DNA of 64,000 nucleotides from Paraburkholderia aromaticivorans (GTDB lineage: Bacteria > Pseudomonadota > Gammaproteobacteria > Burkholderiales > Burkholderiaceae), in the NCBI RefSeq assembly GCF_012689525.1, contig NZ_CP051515.1, forward strand, positions 1,178,001 through 1,242,000, given 5' to 3'. Each line of letters starts with the position of its first letter. Positions within the stretch are counted from its first letter, which is position 1. Positions 47,256-56,215 of the stretch are shown piece after piece. A program made the position numbers and the translations under genes. Under the pieces are notes generated by a model. The model was given only the letters and a program-made list of their open reading frames with translations. It was not told where the DNA came from and did no database searches.

Positions 47256-48011
47256 ATGCTCAGCCAGGACCAGATCGACAGTTTCAGGAAGAAGGGTTAT
47301 TGCGTGATCGAGAATGCGATGTCGGAGCAGGAACTGGAGGGCGCCCGCGACGCCGCCGACGCCCTCGTGGAAGCAGCAGTAAAAGGCCGGCCATATCCGC
47401 CGTCGTTTCTGCGGGAAGGCCAGGCATACAGCGCTATCAGCAAGGGGAACCGGCACTTCTTCTCGAACCGTTGCGAGATCTTTCCCGCGCTCGATCGATT
47501 TATCAAAGGCCAGATGATGGCGGAACTCGCCTCCGATCTGCTGGGGCCGAAGGTGTATCTGTTCAATGAACAGCTCGTGGTGAAGGCGCCGCAGCATGGC
47601 GACAGTTTCGCCTGGCACCAGGACTCAGGCTATGTGCCGTTTGCGCATCAGCCGTACCTCACGGTCTGGTGCGCGCTCGACCGCTCGACGCGCGATAACG
47701 GTACGCTGTTCGTGATTCCGCGTGACATCTCGCAGGACCTCTCCGTGACGAAACACGAGTGGGATTCGAACGGCGCCAATCTGGTGGGTTTTCGCGGCGA
47801 CGAAGAGGGTGAGGTGATCGAAGTGCCGGCTGGCGCGGCGGTGGCGTTCTCGAGCGTCATGATGCACCGCACGGGCGCGAACCGCACCGCGCATCCGCGC
47901 CGCGCGCTGGTTTGCCAGTACACCGCCGAGCCGTTGCTGCGTCCCGAAACGGGGCGGCCACACAACCGGGCGGTGCCGATGCCGTGCGCGGCCGGAACCG
48001 TGGATGCCTGA
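47256..48011 (+). CDS. Phytanoyl-CoA dioxygenase (PhyH) family Fe(II)/2-oxoglutarate oxygenase
   Basis: This 251-residue protein has the PhyH iron site: His and Asp in WHQDSGY (about residues 119-125) and the distal His in MMHRTGANRT, followed by the 2-oxoglutarate-binding Arg region. It should couple 2-oxoglutarate decarboxylation to hydroxylation of a small molecule. In this locus a sulfonated sugar or its breakdown product is a plausible substrate: hydroxylation next to sulfur would release sulfite. Iron/2-oxoglutarate sulfoquinovose dioxygenases have been reported in other bacteria. ATG 47256 was chosen because CAGGAG lies just upstream; earlier in-frame codons lack one. Confidence 0.8.
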   Translation: MLSQDQIDSFRKKGYCVIENAMSEQELEGARDAADALVEAAVKGRPYPPSFLREGQAYSAISKGNRHFFSNRCEIFPALDRFIKGQMMAELASDLLGPKVYLFNEQLVVKAPQHGDSFAWHQDSGYVPFAHQPYLTVWCALDRSTRDNGTLFVIPRDISQDLSVTKHEWDSNGANLVGFRGDEEGEVIEVPAGAAVAFSSVMMHRTGANRTAHPRRALVCQYTAEPLLRPETGRPHNRAVPMPCAAGTVDA

Positions 48012-48047
48012 AGCGTGGTGAAACGCGTGAACAGGAGGCGCCGCCGC

Positions 48048-48287
48048 TTATGAACCGTAATCCGCCGCCGATGCCGGATTGGTTGGACGCGGCAGTCGGG
48101 CGAGTCGCCGACGCTCGGCCTTGCGTGCGTCCCGGGCAGCGTCTTCGCTGTTCGCGGTCCGCACGGCGGAGGCGCCGTTCGCCGCAGCCGGCAGTGACGT
48201 GTTGCTGTCGGCGAAAGCCGCGGAAGCGGCGAAACCGAGCGATGCCAATAGCACGCAGGAGGAAATGAGACGTTGTCTCGTAGTCAT
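48048..48287 (-). CDS. Small exported protein (79 aa)
   Basis: The product has a clean signal peptide (residues 1-26, ending SAAFA-DS). A short, Arg/Ala-rich mature part of about 53 residues follows (EDAARDARKAERRRLARLPR). AAGGAG stands 9 nt before the chosen start at 48287; a start 16 codons earlier is open but less well placed. No family is recognised. It is convergent with the dioxygenase gene and breaks the plus-strand run. The basic mature region would suit contact with nucleic acid, wall or membrane, but nothing more can be said. Confidence 0.6.
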   Translation of the reverse strand: MTTRQRLISSCVLLASLGFAASAAFADSNTSLPAAANGASAVRTANSEDAARDARKAERRRLARLPRPTNPASAADYGS

Positions 48288-48575
48288 TTTGCGGGACTCC
48301 TTCTGGAAAAAGCCGATTTGAGCGGAGCGGCTCATCGGACTTGTGTCGGTTATTAATTAGGGTAGCAATTTTCATCGCGGGCAGGCAAGGACAGGTTGCA
48401 GGAAGGGAAGTAAAAGACTATTGCGATTCTTGAGTGCAATCAGATAGTTAGATTTGACTGCATTAACTGATGTGAATGATACGACTTTAAATTTACTGAG
48501 TCTGGGAGGTTAATTCGGCGAATCTTCACGGTAATTGAATGCGAATAAAAGGCAACACAATCTAGAGGTAGCCGA
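48288..48575 (+). promoter_or_regulatory. AT-rich promoter region of the dehydratase operon
   Basis: These 288 bp are far more AT-rich than their surroundings. A candidate promoter is TTGACT (48454-48459), a 17-bp spacer, and TGATAC (48477-48482), the latter a weak -10. An ATTGC...GCAAT inverted repeat (48420-48440) lies just upstream and could be an operator. The region should drive the operon that begins at 48576. Confidence 0.35.
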
Positions 48576-50306
48576 TTGGACAAGACACTCAGACGACTCG
48601 AAGCGTTGCGCAGTCAACGCTGGCTTGCCCCGGACGACATGCGCTCCTTTGCGCACCGGCAGCGTCTTCAGCAAATGGGTTTGCGGCGCGAGGAATTCAT
48701 GACGCGGCCGGTCATCGCCGTCGTCAATACGTGGAGCGATCTGTCGCCGTGTCATAGCCATCTGCGCGAAACGGCCGAAGCCGTGAAGCGCGGCATTCTG
48801 CTGGCCGGTGGTTTGCCGTTCGAGTTACCGGCCATGTCGCTCGGTGAAGTGATGGTCAAGCCGACCACCATGCTGTATCGCAACTTTCTGGCGATGGAAG
48901 TCGAGGAACTGCTGCGCTCGCTTCCGATCGACGGCGCGGTGCTGCTCGGCGGATGCGACAAGACCACGCCGGGCCTGCTGATGGGCGCGTTGAGCGCGGA
49001 CCTGCCGTGCATTTTCGTGCCGGCGGGACCGATGCTCAACGACCGCTACCGTGGCGTGCCCGTCGGCGCGGGAACGCACACCAAGCTGTTCTGGGACGAA
49101 TACCAGGCCGGCAATCTCCCGCAGACCGAATGGGTGGCGCTCGAAGCACGGATGACGCGCACGCCCGGCACGTGCAACACCATGGGCACGGCCAGCACGA
49201 TGACGTCGATCGCGGAGGCGATGGGCTTCGTCTTGCCAGGTGCGAGCAGCATTCCGGCGATGGATTCCGCGCATACCCGCATGGCGTCGGCCAGCGGTGC
49301 GCGCATCGTCGAGATGGTCTGGGAGGATCTGCGGCCTTCGACGTTCTTCGACGCGCATGCGGTTGATAACGGCATCGTCGCCTATATGGCGCTGGGCGGG
49401 TCGACCAACGCGGCGATTCATCTGATTGCCGTAGCCGGGCGAGGTGGCGTGGTGCTCACGCTCGACGACCTCGCGCGCAAAGGCGAGGGCATTCCGGTGC
49501 TGGCCAACGTCTTTCCATCAGGCGACCGCTTGATGGAAGACTTCTATTACGCCGGGGGCTTGCCCGCTTTGCTGCTGCAGGTTCGCGACCTGTTGCATCT
49601 GGATTGCCGGACGGTCAACGGCCTGACGCTCGGCGAGAACCTGGAGCAGGCGCGTTGCATGGACGCGGAGACGCTGCGTCCACGCGACAATCCGGTCGCG
49701 CACGCGGGCGCACTGGCGGTGCTGCACGGCAACCTCGCGCCCTCGGGCGCCGTCATCAAGCCCAGTGCCGCGAGCGAGAAGTTCCTTAAGCACGCGGGCC
49801 CCGCACTGGTGTTCGATTCGATGGCGGAGATGAATGCGCGCATTCATGACGAGGCGCTCGATGTCACCGAAAACACCGTACTGGTACTACGCAACGGCGG
49901 CCCGCTCGGTGCGCCCGGCATGCCGGAGTGGGGCAATCTGCCGATCCCACGCAAGCTGCTGGCCGCCGGTGTGCGCGACATGGTGCGGCTGTCGGATGCG
50001 CGCATGAGCGGCACGCACTACGGAACCTGCGTCCTGCACATCGCGCCCGAGGCGGCGGCGGGCGGGCCGCTCGCGCTCATTAAAACCGGCGACATTGTCG
50101 AACTCGACGTGGCGGCGGGCCGCCTCGACATGCGCGTCAGCGAGGCCGAGCTGGCGCGTCGCCGTGCGCAATGGCAACCCGCTGCGCCGCTTTGCAAGCG
50201 AGGCTATACGCGGATCTTTCTGGAGCATGTCACGCAGGCCCACGAAGGCTGCGACTTTGATTTTCTGATGGGGCGAGAAACCCCGCTCGAACCAACGATT
50301 TTCTAA
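48576..50306 (+). CDS. IlvD/Edd family dehydratase (sugar-acid type; candidate sulfogluconate dehydratase)
   Basis: This 576-residue enzyme belongs to the Fe-S dehydratases of aldonic acids. The three cluster cysteines are present in SPCHSH, GGCDKTTP and GTCNTMGTAST. Members make 2-keto-3-deoxy acids from aldonates such as arabonate, galactonate or xylonate. In the sulfo-Entner-Doudoroff pathway the same family dehydrates 6-deoxy-6-sulfogluconate to KDSG, which fits the locus. The TTG start is set by GAGG 7 nt upstream and by homology starting at once. The aldolase gene follows after 13 bp, as expected for consecutive steps. Confidence 0.87.
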   Translation: MDKTLRRLEALRSQRWLAPDDMRSFAHRQRLQQMGLRREEFMTRPVIAVVNTWSDLSPCHSHLRETAEAVKRGILLAGGLPFELPAMSLGEVMVKPTTMLYRNFLAMEVEELLRSLPIDGAVLLGGCDKTTPGLLMGALSADLPCIFVPAGPMLNDRYRGVPVGAGTHTKLFWDEYQAGNLPQTEWVALEARMTRTPGTCNTMGTASTMTSIAEAMGFVLPGASSIPAMDSAHTRMASASGARIVEMVWEDLRPSTFFDAHAVDNGIVAYMALGGSTNAAIHLIAVAGRGGVVLTLDDLARKGEGIPVLANVFPSGDRLMEDFYYAGGLPALLLQVRDLLHLDCRTVNGLTLGENLEQARCMDAETLRPRDNPVAHAGALAVLHGNLAPSGAVIKPSAASEKFLKHAGPALVFDSMAEMNARIHDEALDVTENTVLVLRNGGPLGAPGMPEWGNLPIPRKLLAAGVRDMVRLSDARMSGTHYGTCVLHIAPEAAAGGPLALIKTGDIVELDVAAGRLDMRVSEAELARRRAQWQPAAPLCKRGYTRIFLEHVTQAHEGCDFDFLMGRETPLEPTIF

Positions 50307-50319
50307 GGAACCCATCGCG

Positions 50320-51132
50320 ATGGACAAGAACAGCACACACACGGACTCGAATGGCTTCAGGCGCGCGCTCGCGGCAGATGGTGTGCCGTTGGGCACGTGG
50401 CTGATGTCGGGAACCGCCAGCACTGCCGAAGCGCTCGGCCGCGCGGGCTTCGACTGGCTGTTGATCGACATGGAGCATGTGCCGATCGAATTCCGCGACA
50501 CGTGGCAACTGCTGCAGGCGGTCGGCTGCACGCCGGCGACGCCCATCGTTCGGCTGGCGGCGAACGATCCCGTACTGGCCAAGCGTGCGCTCGACATGGG
50601 CGCGCAGACCTTGATGTTTCCCTTCGTCGAAACCGCGGACGATGCGCGGCGCGCGGTCGCGTCGACGAAATACCCCCCGCTGGGTACGCGAGGTTACGCG
50701 GCGATGCATCGCGCGAGCGGCTATGGCACGCAGGCCTCGTACAGCACCGAGGCGAACCAGACGACCGCCTGCATCGTGCAACTGGAAACCCCTGCGGCCA
50801 TCGAACGGCTCGAACAGATCGCCGCAGTGCCGGGTGTCGATGCGCTGTTCGTCGGCCCGGGCGACCTGTCCGCCGCCATGGGCAAGATCGGTAACCTGAA
50901 AGACGAAGCGGTGCAGGCGCTGATTCGCGAGGCCGCGCAACGCGCGCGCCGGATCGGCATGCCGATCGGCATCGTGGGGCCGACGCCCGAGATGGTCGAT
51001 TCGTTCGTGCGTGCGGGCTACGGCTATGTCGCCATCGCGTCGGATATGGGCATGATGATGCGGCAGGCGGCGGCGTGGCTGGCTGATCTCAAGGGCCGTG
51101 TGGTGGCGACGGAAAGTGCCGGGCCGTATTGA
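50320..51132 (+). CDS. HpcH/HpaI family class II aldolase (candidate KDSG aldolase)
   Basis: This 270-residue aldolase has the family markers GTWLMSGTASTAEALGRAGF, LLIDMEHVPIE (general base His and metal region), the Arg in PIVRLAAND and the metal-binding QLETPAA and FVGPGDLSA blocks. Members cleave 2-keto-3-deoxy acids to pyruvate and an aldehyde. A KDSG aldolase of this family forms pyruvate and sulfolactaldehyde in the sulfo-ED pathway. Coupling to the dehydratase gene supports that role. AAGGAA precedes the ATG. Non-sulfonated keto-deoxy acids remain possible substrates. Confidence 0.87.
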   Translation: MDKNSTHTDSNGFRRALAADGVPLGTWLMSGTASTAEALGRAGFDWLLIDMEHVPIEFRDTWQLLQAVGCTPATPIVRLAANDPVLAKRALDMGAQTLMFPFVETADDARRAVASTKYPPLGTRGYAAMHRASGYGTQASYSTEANQTTACIVQLETPAAIERLEQIAAVPGVDALFVGPGDLSAAMGKIGNLKDEAVQALIREAAQRARRIGMPIGIVGPTPEMVDSFVRAGYGYVAIASDMGMMMRQAAAWLADLKGRVVATESAGPY

Positions 51133-51217
51133 GCGCCGTAGGCCTCGCGCAAGCAAGGCAAGCACTACAGGCAGCACAACATTGATTCGCGTCCAAGAGA
51201 CGCGAGCGGAGACAGAT

Positions 51218-52327
51218 ATGGCGACAGTGACCTTCAATCGTGTGGTCAAGGCGTATGACGGCAACGCCGCGGTGTTGCACGACATCAATCTCGATGTGAA
51301 GAACGGCGAGTTCGTCGTGTTCGTCGGACCGTCGGGCTGCGGGAAGTCGACGCTGATGCGCATGCTCGCGGGGCTGGAAACGGTCACGGACGGCGAGATC
51401 ATGATCGACGGCAAGCGCGTGGACGGTCTGGCGCCGCGCGAGCGCGAAATCGCCATGGTGTTTCAGGATTACGCGCTCTATCCGCACAAGTCCGTCTACG
51501 AGAACATGGCGTTCGGTCTGCGTCTGCGTAAAACGCCAAAACTCGAAATCGACTCGCGCGTGAAATCGGCAGCAAAGCTGCTGCAACTCGATCATCTGCT
51601 GGAGCGTAAGCCGCGCAATCTATCGGGCGGTCAGCGGCAGCGTGTGGCGATGGGCCGCGCGATCGTACGCAATGCGAAGGTTTTTCTGTTCGACGAGCCG
51701 CTGTCGAATCTCGACGCCAAGCTGCGCAACGAAATGCGCGTCGAGATCAAGAAGCTGCACCGGCGGCTGGGCGCGACGATGATCTACGTCACGCATGATC
51801 AGGTCGAGGCCATGACGCTTGCGGACCGCATCGCGGTGCTGTCGGCCGGCCGGGTCGTGCAGTACGGCACCCCCGACGAAGTCTATAACGCGCCGCGCAC
51901 CACCTTCGTGGCGGGCTTCACTGGATCGCCCGCGATGAACCTGCTGGAGCTGGACATCGAGCGGACGCGCGCGCGCGGTCAGGGCATCGACATCGAAATA
52001 CCCGCCGGCGTACTGGCGAAGCTGAAACCTGGTGAGCGCCGCCTCACGCTCGGCGTTCGGCCCGAATGCCTGAAGTACGCGACGGACGCCGAAGCGGCCG
52101 CACAGGGCGGCGCGTGCCCGATCCGCTCGCGCGTGGTGGTGAACGAGCCCCTCGGCGCCGAGACGCTGTGCACGCTGGATCTCGGCGGCCAGCCGCTGGT
52201 GGCGCGGCTTCCCGCGGATATCCACTTGTCGCCCGGTGCCGAAGCCTGGCTCTCCGTGAAGCACGAGAAGACCCACTGGTTCGATACGCAAACAGGCGCG
52301 TCCCTTCAGCACGCGAGGTCGCGATGA
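51218..52327 (+). CDS. ABC sugar transporter ATP-binding protein (UgpC/MsmK type)
   Basis: This 369-residue ATPase drives uptake through the two permeases that follow. It has Walker A GPSGCGKST (about residues 37-45), Q-loop FQDYALYPHKSVYENMAFG, signature LSGGQRQR and Walker B VFLFDEPLSNLD. A C-terminal TOBE/MalK-like regulatory region (about 235-365) marks the carbohydrate CUT1 class. ATG 51218 follows GCGGAGAC; a longer upstream frame overlaps the aldolase. Its stop overlaps the first permease gene as ATGA. Confidence 0.92.
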   Translation: MATVTFNRVVKAYDGNAAVLHDINLDVKNGEFVVFVGPSGCGKSTLMRMLAGLETVTDGEIMIDGKRVDGLAPREREIAMVFQDYALYPHKSVYENMAFGLRLRKTPKLEIDSRVKSAAKLLQLDHLLERKPRNLSGGQRQRVAMGRAIVRNAKVFLFDEPLSNLDAKLRNEMRVEIKKLHRRLGATMIYVTHDQVEAMTLADRIAVLSAGRVVQYGTPDEVYNAPRTTFVAGFTGSPAMNLLELDIERTRARGQGIDIEIPAGVLAKLKPGERRLTLGVRPECLKYATDAEAAAQGGACPIRSRVVVNEPLGAETLCTLDLGGQPLVARLPADIHLSPGAEAWLSVKHEKTHWFDTQTGASLQHARSR

Positions 52328-53256
52328 ACAGCGTCAGCGTCACCGAGAAACACGCGCAACCGGAACAGCGGCGCTCGCGTTGGCTCGACCCTTCCGACAA
52401 GCAGCTCGCCTTCATCCTGCTCGCACCTGCCGCGTTGCTGTTGGGACTGATCGTCGTCTATCCGATCGGCAAGCTGCTGTACAACAGCTTCTTCGACATC
52501 CGGCTCTCAGGCGGTCTTGCGCCGAGTTTTGCCGGTCTGCGCAATTACGCGGACGCATTGCACGATCCGGACTTCTGGAACGCGACGAAGAATACGTTGC
52601 TCGTCACGGTGATCACGGTGCCCGGCGCGTTCCTCGTCGGTCTGCCGCTGGCGCTCCTCGCGAATCTGCCGTATCGCGTGCGCTGGCCGATCCGTCTCGC
52701 CTTGCTGTTGCCGTGGGCGTTGCCGCTGGCGTTTTCCGGTCTCATCTTCGCGTGGTTCTTCAATACGGATCACGGCATCGTCAACGACGTGCTGGTGCGG
52801 CTCGGCTTCGAGCCGGTGATGTTTTTGCTGAGCCCCGCCTGGGCGTTCGCGGCTGTGTGCCTGACGACGATCTGGAAGACCTCGTCGTTCGTGGCGCTGA
52901 TTCTGCTCGCCGGGCTGCAGACGATCCCGCGTTCGCTTTACGAAGCCGCGGAGGTCGATGGGGCAACCCGGCTGCAGAAGTTCTTTCACATCACGTTGCC
53001 GATGCTGGTGCCTTCGATCGTCGTGGCGATGATCTTCCGCACCATCAGCGCGCTGCAAACGTTCGACATTCCCTACACGATGGTGCACGGCGGTCCGGGC
53101 AACAGCACCACAACGCTGGCAATGCTGATCAACTCGACCATGATCGACTATCTCGACGTCGGCTACGGCGCGGCGCTGGCGGTATTCATGTTTGTGATTT
53201 CGCTGGCGATCAGCGTGTTCTATCTCAAGTTCGTGCGAGGAGAAGGCAGAAAATGA
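52324..53256 (+). CDS. ABC sugar transporter permease 1 (MalF/UgpA type)
   Basis: This 310-residue inner-membrane protein has six hydrophobic segments. The EAA loop (YEAAEVDGATRLQKFFHITLP, about residues 205-225) contacts the ATPase. The polar N-terminus (1-27) precedes TM1. It overlaps the ATPase stop and the next permease start, both by 4 bp. With its partner and the binding protein at 41.7 kb it should form the sulfoquinovose-type importer. Confidence 0.9.
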   Translation: MNSVSVTEKHAQPEQRRSRWLDPSDKQLAFILLAPAALLLGLIVVYPIGKLLYNSFFDIRLSGGLAPSFAGLRNYADALHDPDFWNATKNTLLVTVITVPGAFLVGLPLALLANLPYRVRWPIRLALLLPWALPLAFSGLIFAWFFNTDHGIVNDVLVRLGFEPVMFLLSPAWAFAAVCLTTIWKTSSFVALILLAGLQTIPRSLYEAAEVDGATRLQKFFHITLPMLVPSIVVAMIFRTISALQTFDIPYTMVHGGPGNSTTTLAMLINSTMIDYLDVGYGAALAVFMFVISLAISVFYLKFVRGEGRK

Positions 53257-54092
53257 ATCAGCTACAAGGGCTTTTTAGCGGCGCGCGACTGCGCTGGATC
53301 GCGGCGGCGGTCGTCGTGTTCAACGGCTTTTTTCCGGCCGTATGGATTCTGCTGACTTCGTTCAAGAGCGAGGCGGAACTGGCACGCACACCCATCACGT
53401 ATTTGCCGCACCATGCGACGCTCGCCAACTACGTGCACGCGTTCACGGATCAGCCGCTGCTGGTGTTTCTCGCCAACAGCTTTGTCGTGGCCTTCTGCTC
53501 GACAGCGATCGCGGTGCTAGTGGCGGCGTGCGCGGCTTACGCGATTGCGCGCCTCAAGCTGAAGTATCGCGGCTTGATCCTCTCGCTGATCATCGCGTCG
53601 TCGATGTTTCCGCTCGTCACCCTGCTCGTGCCGCTGTTCGAAATCATGCGCACGTTGGGGCTGCTCAACACGTACCTTGCGCTGATCATCCCGTATAGCG
53701 TGCTGAGTTTGCCCGTCTGCACGCTCGTGCTGGTGAGCTTCTTCCAGGCCATTCCCGAGGACCTGGAAAGCGCGGCCCTGCTCGATGGCTGCACGCGCAT
53801 CGGTGCGCTGTTTCGGATCGTGCTGCCGTTGTCGGCGCCGGGCGTGTTCACGGCGGAGATCCTGGCGTTCGTGAATTCCTGGGACGAATTTTTGCTGGCG
53901 CTTTCGCTCAACTCGTCGCCGGCATTCCGCACGCTGCCGGTCGGCATCACGCTCTACCAGGGTGAGTTCAGATTCCCGTGGCCGCTGATCTCCGCCGCGC
54001 TCGTGGTCGCCATCGTGCCCGTGGCGGCGCTGATGGCGATCTTCCAGGAGCGGGTGATCGGCGGCCTCACCGCCGGAGGGTTGAAAGGATGA
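53253..54092 (+). CDS. ABC sugar transporter permease 2 (MalG/UgpE type)
   Basis: This 279-residue permease has six TM helices and the EAA loop LESAALLDGCTRIGALFRIVLP (about 176-197). The MalG-type ending is FQERVIGGLTAGGLKG. It forms the heterodimeric membrane channel with permease 1. The start overlaps the first permease stop and the stop overlaps the SDR gene, giving an unbroken ATGA chain from ATPase to dehydrogenase. That coupling argues that transport and first oxidation act on the same sugar. Confidence 0.9.
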   Translation: MNQLQGLFSGARLRWIAAAVVVFNGFFPAVWILLTSFKSEAELARTPITYLPHHATLANYVHAFTDQPLLVFLANSFVVAFCSTAIAVLVAACAAYAIARLKLKYRGLILSLIIASSMFPLVTLLVPLFEIMRTLGLLNTYLALIIPYSVLSLPVCTLVLVSFFQAIPEDLESAALLDGCTRIGALFRIVLPLSAPGVFTAEILAFVNSWDEFLLALSLNSSPAFRTLPVGITLYQGEFRFPWPLISAALVVAIVPVAALMAIFQERVIGGLTAGGLKG

Positions 54093-54877
54093 GCGCGACG
54101 CGGCAATACACGCTGTATCCGAGCCTGCATCGGAAGGCCGTATTCGTCTCGGGTGGTGCATCCGGGATCGGCGCGGCACTCGTGGATGCGTTTGTTCAGC
54201 AGGGCGCGCGGGTGGCCTTCTGCGATATCGACGAAGCTGCCGGCGCAGCCTTGTGCGATACCTATCCTGCCGAGCAGCGCCCCGTTTTTTTGCGCTGCGA
54301 CGTGCGCGACGTCGCAGCATTGCATCAGGTATTGGACCGCGCGGCTGACGTGACTGGCCCCATCCGCGTGCTGGTCAACAACGCGGCGCGCGACGATCGT
54401 CATGCGCTCGCGGATCTCAGCGAGGCGCGCTGGAATGACCTGCTGGCGGTGAACCTCACGCATCACGTGTTCGCCACGCAACGGGTCGCCCCGGGCATGG
54501 CCGGCGCGGGAGGCGGCGCGATCATCAATCTGGGGTCCATCTCCTGGCTACGCGGGCGGCCCAACCTGATCGGCTACACGGCCTCGAAGGCAGCGATCAG
54601 CGGGATCACCCGCACGCTGGCGCGGGAACTCGGTGAGCTCAACATTCGGGTGAACGCGGTTCTACCGGGTGCGGTCGTGACGGAGCGGCAACAACGACTG
54701 TGGCGCGACGCTGGTGCGGACCAGGGCTATATCGAATCTCAATGCCTGAAGTTCCGCGTCGAGCCGCATCACGTGGCCAGCATGGTGTTGTTTCTGGCGA
54801 GCGAGGAGTCCGCTGCGATTACGGGGCAGAACCTGCTCGTCGACGCGGGTCTCGCACAGACTTCCATGGTCGGATGA
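54089..54877 (+). CDS. SDR family oxidoreductase (candidate sulfoquinovose dehydrogenase)
   Basis: This 262-residue classical SDR has the cofactor motif SGGASGIGAA (about 20-29), the NNAA block, the catalytic Ser in LGSISW and the YTASK pair. The Asp after the second beta strand (FCDIDEA) favours NAD+. In sulfo-ED loci an SDR oxidises sulfoquinovose to the lactone. The gene is coupled to the ABC permease and shares the operon with the dehydratase and aldolase, which supports that step. ATG 54089 overlaps the permease stop; GAAAGG lies upstream. Confidence 0.85.
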   Translation: MSATRQYTLYPSLHRKAVFVSGGASGIGAALVDAFVQQGARVAFCDIDEAAGAALCDTYPAEQRPVFLRCDVRDVAALHQVLDRAADVTGPIRVLVNNAARDDRHALADLSEARWNDLLAVNLTHHVFATQRVAPGMAGAGGGAIINLGSISWLRGRPNLIGYTASKAAISGITRTLARELGELNIRVNAVLPGAVVTERQQRLWRDAGADQGYIESQCLKFRVEPHHVASMVLFLASEESAAITGQNLLVDAGLAQTSMVG

Positions 54878-55084
54878 TACGGATACCCAGGTAATAGGGT
54901 GACGGAGACCTTCGGGCTCTGGGCAATATCAGGAAAGAAAAGAGGACCGGCAATACCGGTATCGATCTGTGCAGCAGCACAGGCGAACCAAGGCGGGTGG
55001 ACAAACGGCCGTGGCGAAAAAGGCTGCACTTTTTCTCTCGACCGGCAGCGCTACCTTAAAACAATGCATGACAGGAGACATCGA

Positions 55085-56158
55085 ATGAAACAGCACCCGC
55101 TGGGGCGTGCCGCGTTGGGGATGGGCTTGATGGCGCTTGCCGGAGCAAGCCATGCGCAGTCCTCCGTGACGATCTACGGCATTGTCGACGCCGCAGTCCA
55201 GTACGTGAAATACGATCACAGCGTCAGTCCAACTGCCCAGGCAGCCACGGGCAACTTGCAGGCGTCGCGCTGGGGCTTTCGCGGCACCGAGGACCTCGGT
55301 GGCGGATATAGCGCCAACTTCATGATGGAAACTAACTTCAACACCTATACGGGGGCGGGCGGCGGCGCAACGCTGTGGGCCCGCGGTGCTTCGGTCGGTT
55401 TGGGCAGCAAGCAGTACGGTAACCTCGATTTCGGCTACATGTACCTGCCGATCTACTGGACGTTCCTCGGCTCCGACGTCGGCACGTATGGACTCGCCAC
55501 TTATTCGGCCATCATCACGCTGGAGCACACCTACACGCTCGGCAAATCCGGTACCGGCGGCTTCTATCCGAACTCGGTGCGATACCGGACGCCGAATTAC
55601 TATGGGCTGTCGTCGGAACTGGGCTACTCGTTCGGCGCGCAGAACGCGAGCGGACAAACCGCTGCCGGGCGCAACCTCGGCTTCAACGTCATCTATTCGC
55701 GCAACAGTCTCTGGCTGGCGTACGGTTTCAATCATGACCAGTACTACGCCAACGCGACGACGCTGACTGCCTCCGCGCAACTCACGCACGTACTGAGTGC
55801 GACGTATAACTTCGGCCCGGTGATACTTGGCGGCAACTACATTTACACGAAGACCACCGACGGCACCAACTTCTTCGCCTCCGCGGAAATGGTCAATGCG
55901 AAGATTCCGGTCGGCCCCGGCGACGTGAACATCGGCGTGGCGCGGCGCATCGAAAACAAGGATGCGAGGGCGCTGGCCTACGACCTCGGCTACGTGTACT
56001 ACTTCACCAAACGGACGCAACTGTACGCCTACGCCGCTTACATCCAGAACAATTCGAAATCGACGCAAGGCTTCGGTTTGTTGAATTCGAATTTCGCGAC
56101 GATTACGCCGGGCTTCAAACCCTGGGCTTTTACCGCCGGTCTGCGGACATCGTTCTAA
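55085..56158 (+). CDS. Outer-membrane porin (Gram-negative porin family, Burkholderia type)
   Basis: This 357-residue protein has a signal peptide (residues 1-24, ending SHAQ) and the typical porin start SSVTIYGIVDAAVQYV. Alternating aromatic/polar beta strands follow, with the eyelet-loop region in the middle and a C-terminal strand ending in Phe (GLRTSF), the signal for outer-membrane insertion. AGGAG precedes ATG 55085. It follows the SDR gene by about 200 bp. It should let the anionic sugar substrate into the periplasm, though specificity is unproven. Confidence 0.9.
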   Translation: MKQHPLGRAALGMGLMALAGASHAQSSVTIYGIVDAAVQYVKYDHSVSPTAQAATGNLQASRWGFRGTEDLGGGYSANFMMETNFNTYTGAGGGATLWARGASVGLGSKQYGNLDFGYMYLPIYWTFLGSDVGTYGLATYSAIITLEHTYTLGKSGTGGFYPNSVRYRTPNYYGLSSELGYSFGAQNASGQTAAGRNLGFNVIYSRNSLWLAYGFNHDQYYANATTLTASAQLTHVLSATYNFGPVILGGNYIYTKTTDGTNFFASAEMVNAKIPVGPGDVNIGVARRIENKDARALAYDLGYVYYFTKRTQLYAYAAYIQNNSKSTQGFGLLNSNFATITPGFKPWAFTAGLRTSF

Positions 56159-56215
56159 GTTAGTTTCAGTTGGTTTTTCTGGTCGGTGCTTTGGAATATT
56201 AAATAAGGATTCCAT

